From CAIOZW01 sp049317725 (GTDB lineage Bacteria; Acidobacteriota; Blastocatellia; RBC074), in the NCBI GenBank assembly GCA_049317725.1, contig JBMOHS010000157.1, positions 1 through 9,220 on the forward strand: a DNA stretch of 9,220 nucleotides, read 5' to 3'. Shown piece by piece: positions 6,638-9,220 of the stretch; position 1 is the stretch's first letter, and every line of letters starts with the position of its first letter. The notes below the pieces were generated by a model. That model saw nothing but the letters and a program-made list of their open reading frames with translations. It was not told the origin of the DNA and made no database searches. Both the position numbers and the translations under genes were made by a program.

Positions 6638-6644
6638 AAGGGAG
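6638..6644 (+). promoter_or_regulatory. Ribosome binding site that sets the selA start at a TTG
   Basis: AAGGGAG lies 7 nt before the TTG at 6652. The alternative starts fit worse: the GTG at 6628 has no purine-rich site upstream, and the ATG at 6664 is 19 nt from this one. Confidence 0.65.
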
Positions 6645-6651
6645 ACAGACC

Positions 6652-8139
6652 TTGAGTCAACCGATGAACCGCCAGGAGATCCTGCGAGCTCTCCCCTCGG
6701 TCGATCAACTGCTGCGCCTGCCCGCCTTGGAGGAGGCGATCGGGCGGAGCGGGCGGGATCAGGTACGCGATCGTCTGCGCGAAGTGCTCGCCGACCTGCG
6801 GCAGAGCTGGTTGGAGCAGGGGGCTCTGCCAGGTCCGCCAGAGGTGATCCGCGAGGAGGTCCTCGTCCGACTACACCACCGCCTGGGTGACCGGACCCGA
6901 CGGCGAACCCAGCGTGTGATCAACGCCACCGGCGTCGTCCTCCACACCAACCTCGGGCGTGCTCCCCTCGCGCCTGTCGCGATCGAGGCCATCCGCGAGG
7001 TGGCCTCCGGCTACTGCAACCTCGAATATGACTTGGCCTCCGGCAAGCGCGGCAAGCGCGGAACCGGGCTCGAAGCGATGCTCGGCGATCTGCTCTCCGC
7101 TCCCGCCGCCGCCGTTGTCAACAACTGCGCAGCCGCGGTCTTGCTGACCCTCAACGCGCTGGCGGAGGGTGGGGAGGTCATCATCTCGCGCGGGGAGCTG
7201 GTCGAGATTGGCGGCTCTTTCCGGATCCCGGACGTGATCGCCAAGTCCGGGGCTCGCCTGCGCGAAGTCGGCACCACCAACCGGACGCGGCTGAGCGACT
7301 ACGAGGCAGCGATCACCCCGGAGACCAAGCTGATCCTGCGCGTCCACCCCTCCAACTACCGTATCGTCGGCTTCACGCGCAAACCCGAGTTGAGCGAACT
7401 GGCTGGACTCGCCCGCGCGCACCAGATTCCGCTCTTTGATGACCTGGGGAGTGGGAGCCTCGTCGACCTTCGCCCGATTGGCATCCCGGAGGAACCGACC
7501 GCCGCCGAGTCTCTGGCGGCCGGGGTCTCGGTCGTCGCCTTCAGCGGGGACAAGCTGCTCGGTGGTCCGCAATGTGGAATCATTGTCGGCGAGGCGTCCC
7601 ATCTGCAAAGAATCAAAAGCAACCCGCTGATGCGGGCGCTGCGTGTCGACAAGCTGACCTACGCCGCTCTCGAAGCAACCGTCGCGTCCTACCTCCGCGG
7701 AACGGCACGCGAGGAGATTCCCGCGCTGGCCGCGCTCCACGCGACGCGGGAGGAGACGGCGGGGCGCGTAACGAGATTCCTCGACCGGACAGCCGCGAAC
7801 AGCCTGCCGCTCCGCCTCGAAGCGATCGAGGGGAGCTCCGTCGTCGGCGGCGGCTCAGCTCCGGAGGTTCAGCTCCCGAGTGTCCTCGTCCGCGTGGCGC
7901 ACCCGACCCTTTCGGCGGTCGAGCTGGAGACGTGGCTCCGCCAGCAGACCCCACCGATCATCGGACGCATCGAGGATGACCACCTCCTTCTCGACCTGCG
8001 TACCGTTCATCCGGAGGAGGAGGAGTCACTGCTCGCCGATCGGCTGCAGGCTCTCAGCGCGCGGTCGGGTCCGGAGACAGCCAACGATACGAGACAAATG
8101 CGAACCGCTGACCATCCGGCGACCAGCTCGGTACATTGA
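6652..8139 (+). CDS. selA: L-seryl-tRNA(Sec) selenium transferase
   Basis: SelA is the PLP enzyme that converts Ser-tRNA(Sec) to Sec-tRNA(Sec) using selenophosphate, as a large ring oligomer in the cytoplasm. Family signatures run through the whole protein: VINATGVVLHTNLGR at 89-103, NNCAAAVLLTLNA, ISRGELVEIGGSFRIPDV, EVGTTNRT, FDDLGSGSLVDL and AFSGDKLLGGPQCGIIVG, whose Lys301 is the PLP-binding lysine (E. coli Lys295). IIGRIEDDHLLLDLRT marks the usual C-terminal end. From the TTG at 6652 the protein has 495 residues against 463 in E. coli; the excess is a tail of about 28 residues lying in the overlap with the antisense propeller gene. A GTG at 6628 or ATG at 6664 are other starts. It follows cysQ after 49 nt, probably in one transcript. 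The gene implies selenoprotein synthesis, although selB, selC and selD are not in the window. Confidence 0.97.
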   Translation: MSQPMNRQEILRALPSVDQLLRLPALEEAIGRSGRDQVRDRLREVLADLRQSWLEQGALPGPPEVIREEVLVRLHHRLGDRTRRRTQRVINATGVVLHTNLGRAPLAPVAIEAIREVASGYCNLEYDLASGKRGKRGTGLEAMLGDLLSAPAAAVVNNCAAAVLLTLNALAEGGEVIISRGELVEIGGSFRIPDVIAKSGARLREVGTTNRTRLSDYEAAITPETKLILRVHPSNYRIVGFTRKPELSELAGLARAHQIPLFDDLGSGSLVDLRPIGIPEEPTAAESLAAGVSVVAFSGDKLLGGPQCGIIVGEASHLQRIKSNPLMRALRVDKLTYAALEATVASYLRGTAREEIPALAALHATREETAGRVTRFLDRTAANSLPLRLEAIEGSSVVGGGSAPEVQLPSVLVRVAHPTLSAVELETWLRQQTPPIIGRIEDDHLLLDLRTVHPEEEESLLADRLQALSARSGPETANDTRQMRTADHPATSSVH

Positions 8140-9049
8140 TCGTTCCCTGTCCGCCCATCAAGCGGCAGAGTTCCCGCACCTTCCCGGTGGCCAGATCGAG
8201 CAACCGCAGGGCGACCGGCTGGTTGGCCGGATGGGTCGCGGGATCGATCGGCTCGAGGTAGCTGAGAAAGACGACTTGCTTTCCGTTCGGTGACGGGTGG
8301 GGAAACCAATTGTTGAGACCATCGTCTGTCACCTGGGTCTGCTCGCTCCCATCGGCCTTCATCCGCCAGATCTGCATCTTGCCGCTTCGCACCGAGTTGA
8401 AGTAGATGTGCCGCCCATCGGGGGTGTAGTCGGGGCCATCGTCGAGTCCCGGCGCACTCGTCAACTGCCGCTCCTCTCCGCCTTGCAGTGGAATCGTGAA
8501 GATGTTGAAGTCTCCGTTGCGTTTGGCAACATAGGCGAGGAGCTTTCCATCCGGGGACCAGCCGTGCCAGTAGGAAGGTACCTGGGTCGTCACGAGGCGA
8601 GGAGTCCCGCCGTCGATAGGGACGACGTAGATGGCAGAGTTGTCGCGGGGGGCGATCTCACGATTGTTGTGGCTGATCGCCAGCATTGTCCCATCCGGAG
8701 AGATTCCGTGATCGTTGTTCAACTGGTTGGCGAACCCGGTCGGAATCTCTTGTGGACTCCCTCCCTTGACGGGAAGGCGGTAGAGCTTGCCCTGCCGATT
8801 GATCAGCAGAAATTGGCCATCCTTCGTCCAGTTGGGTGCTTCAAAACGGCCTGCTTCCCGATGGATGAGCTGTCGCTGCCCAGTCTTGAGATCATAGATC
8901 TCCAGGGCACTCTCCACCTCGCGCCGCGGGGTCTGTGCCTCGACCAGCACCGTCAGGAGAAGCCAGAGCCCGAGCAGAAGGCTGCCCCGCAGGCAGCCAA
9001 GGTCGATCCGCGGCAGTTGTCGTATGTTCAAGCGATCCCTCCCGTTCAT
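8054..9049 (-). CDS. Secreted PD40/TolB-like beta-propeller protein
   Basis: 331 residues. A hydrophobic stretch at about 22-37 followed by an Ala-Gln looks like a cleavable signal peptide, so the protein is probably exported. The rest is a series of PD40/WD40-like blades, each marked by a (S/T)-x-D/N-G core: NWTKDG at 73, GISPDG at 115, GWSPDG at 163, DYTPDG at 207, HPSPNG at 251 and SWSPDG at 308. About six blades are therefore visible, often with F/Y-I/V-x-x-P/R strands between them. Such propellers resemble the C-terminal domain of TolB and act as protein-interaction or ligand-binding scaffolds; no catalytic domain is attached and no specific function can be given. It starts 42 nt after the aminotransferase stop, on the same strand, and its last 86 nt overlap selA tail-to-tail. 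A GAGAG adjoins the ATG; a better ribosome site is not obvious. Confidence 0.88.
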   Translation of the reverse strand: MNGRDRLNIRQLPRIDLGCLRGSLLLGLWLLLTVLVEAQTPRREVESALEIYDLKTGQRQLIHREAGRFEAPNWTKDGQFLLINRQGKLYRLPVKGGSPQEIPTGFANQLNNDHGISPDGTMLAISHNNREIAPRDNSAIYVVPIDGGTPRLVTTQVPSYWHGWSPDGKLLAYVAKRNGDFNIFTIPLQGGEERQLTSAPGLDDGPDYTPDGRHIYFNSVRSGKMQIWRMKADGSEQTQVTDDGLNNWFPHPSPNGKQVVFLSYLEPIDPATHPANQPVALRLLDLATGKVRELCRLMGGQGTINVPSWSPDGQRFAFVSYRWLSPDPTAR

Positions 9050-9091
9050 CTCTCGATTTGGCCTCTTGCGGACAGAACCGAAATCTGTGTT

Positions 9092-9220
9092 TCAGCCGGA
9101 GCACTCCTCCAGCACGCGCGACAGAGTGTGGACCAACCTGGTAGCGTCTTCCCTGGAAAAGGGCATCGGCGGACGAATCTTGAGGACATTATGAAAAGGC
9201 CCATCCGAACCGAGCAGGAT
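9092..9220 (-). CDS. Class III PLP-dependent aminotransferase, C-terminal end only
   Basis: The last 42 codons enter from the right edge and end with TGA at 9094-9092. The reading GPFHNVLKIRPPMPFSREDA is characteristic of the C-terminal domain of class III (omega) aminotransferases, especially the alanine-glyoxylate aminotransferase 2 / ethanolamine-phosphate phospho-lyase branch, where N-V-L-K-(I/F)-(R/K)-P-P is conserved. The catalytic lysine and substrate residues lie outside the window, so the specific reaction cannot be given. It may be co-transcribed with the propeller gene 42 nt downstream. Confidence 0.82.
   Translation of the reverse strand: MLLGSDGPFHNVLKIRPPMPFSREDATRLVHTLSRVLEECSG

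Noticed and set aside
5718..7740. Minus-strand frames of 276 and 289 codons opposite cysQ and selA
   Set aside because: Both lie opposite strongly conserved enzymes and read as Arg/Asp/Gly-rich sequence with no recognisable motifs.
9072..9088. Small inverted repeat ACAGA...TCTGT between the aminotransferase and propeller genes
   Set aside because: Only five base pairs with no U-run; not a credible terminator or operator.
1..9220. Search by eye for transposases, integrases, defence genes, CRISPR repeats or biosynthetic clusters
   Set aside because: None seen. Apart from the points listed, the gene content is ordinary metabolism and stress handling.

Overview
The window is GC-rich, densely packed bacterial chromosome with short gaps, several stop/start overlaps and strong Shine-Dalgarno sequences. 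No rRNA, tRNA, insertion sequence, integrase, phage gene or CRISPR array is visible. The organism cannot be named from this sequence. The mix of a PD40/TolB-like secreted propeller, DinB-family and YceI proteins, a KynB-like cyclase and SelA would fit Acidobacteriota or a similar GC-rich phylum, but that is a weak inference. SelA implies that the organism decodes UGA as selenocysteine.

Layout. (i) Positions 1-5491, minus strand: seven consecutive genes, probably one transcription unit. In transcription order they are a KynB-like metal-dependent cyclase/hydrolase, a DinB-family protein, an alkyltransferase-like (ATL) DNA-damage sensor, a membrane-anchored YceI protein, an aldehyde dehydrogenase, a membrane-anchored alpha/beta hydrolase, and a GNAT acetyltransferase cut by the left edge. 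Two junctions are 4-nt ATGA overlaps and one gap is a single base. A sigma70-type promoter with a perfect TTGACA box lies just upstream at 5541-5570. (ii) Positions 5492-5768: a 277-nt divergent intergenic region. (iii) Positions 5769-8139, plus strand: a CysQ-like 3'(2'),5'-bisphosphate nucleotidase followed by selA, probably co-transcribed. (iv) Positions 8054-9220, minus strand: the C-terminal end of a class III aminotransferase, then a secreted PD40 beta-propeller protein whose 3' end overlaps selA tail-to-tail by 86 nt.

How the genes may work together. The minus-strand cluster combines hydrolytic enzymes (cyclase, alpha/beta hydrolase), an oxidoreductase for aldehydes, a DinB-fold protein (a superfamily that includes thiol S-transferases) and a sensor of O6-alkylguanine. 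A role in handling reactive electrophiles or aldehydes is possible but is inference. The cysQ-selA pair could link sulfur and selenium metabolism or be mere adjacency.

Most of the window is ordinary housekeeping and accessory metabolism. The points most worth a second look are a heptanucleotide tandem repeat sitting exactly on the DinB/ATL stop-start junction, the SelA C-terminal extension that exists only where it overlaps the antisense gene, and an imperfect hairpin 8 nt after the cyclase UGA, where the frame stays open into DinB.
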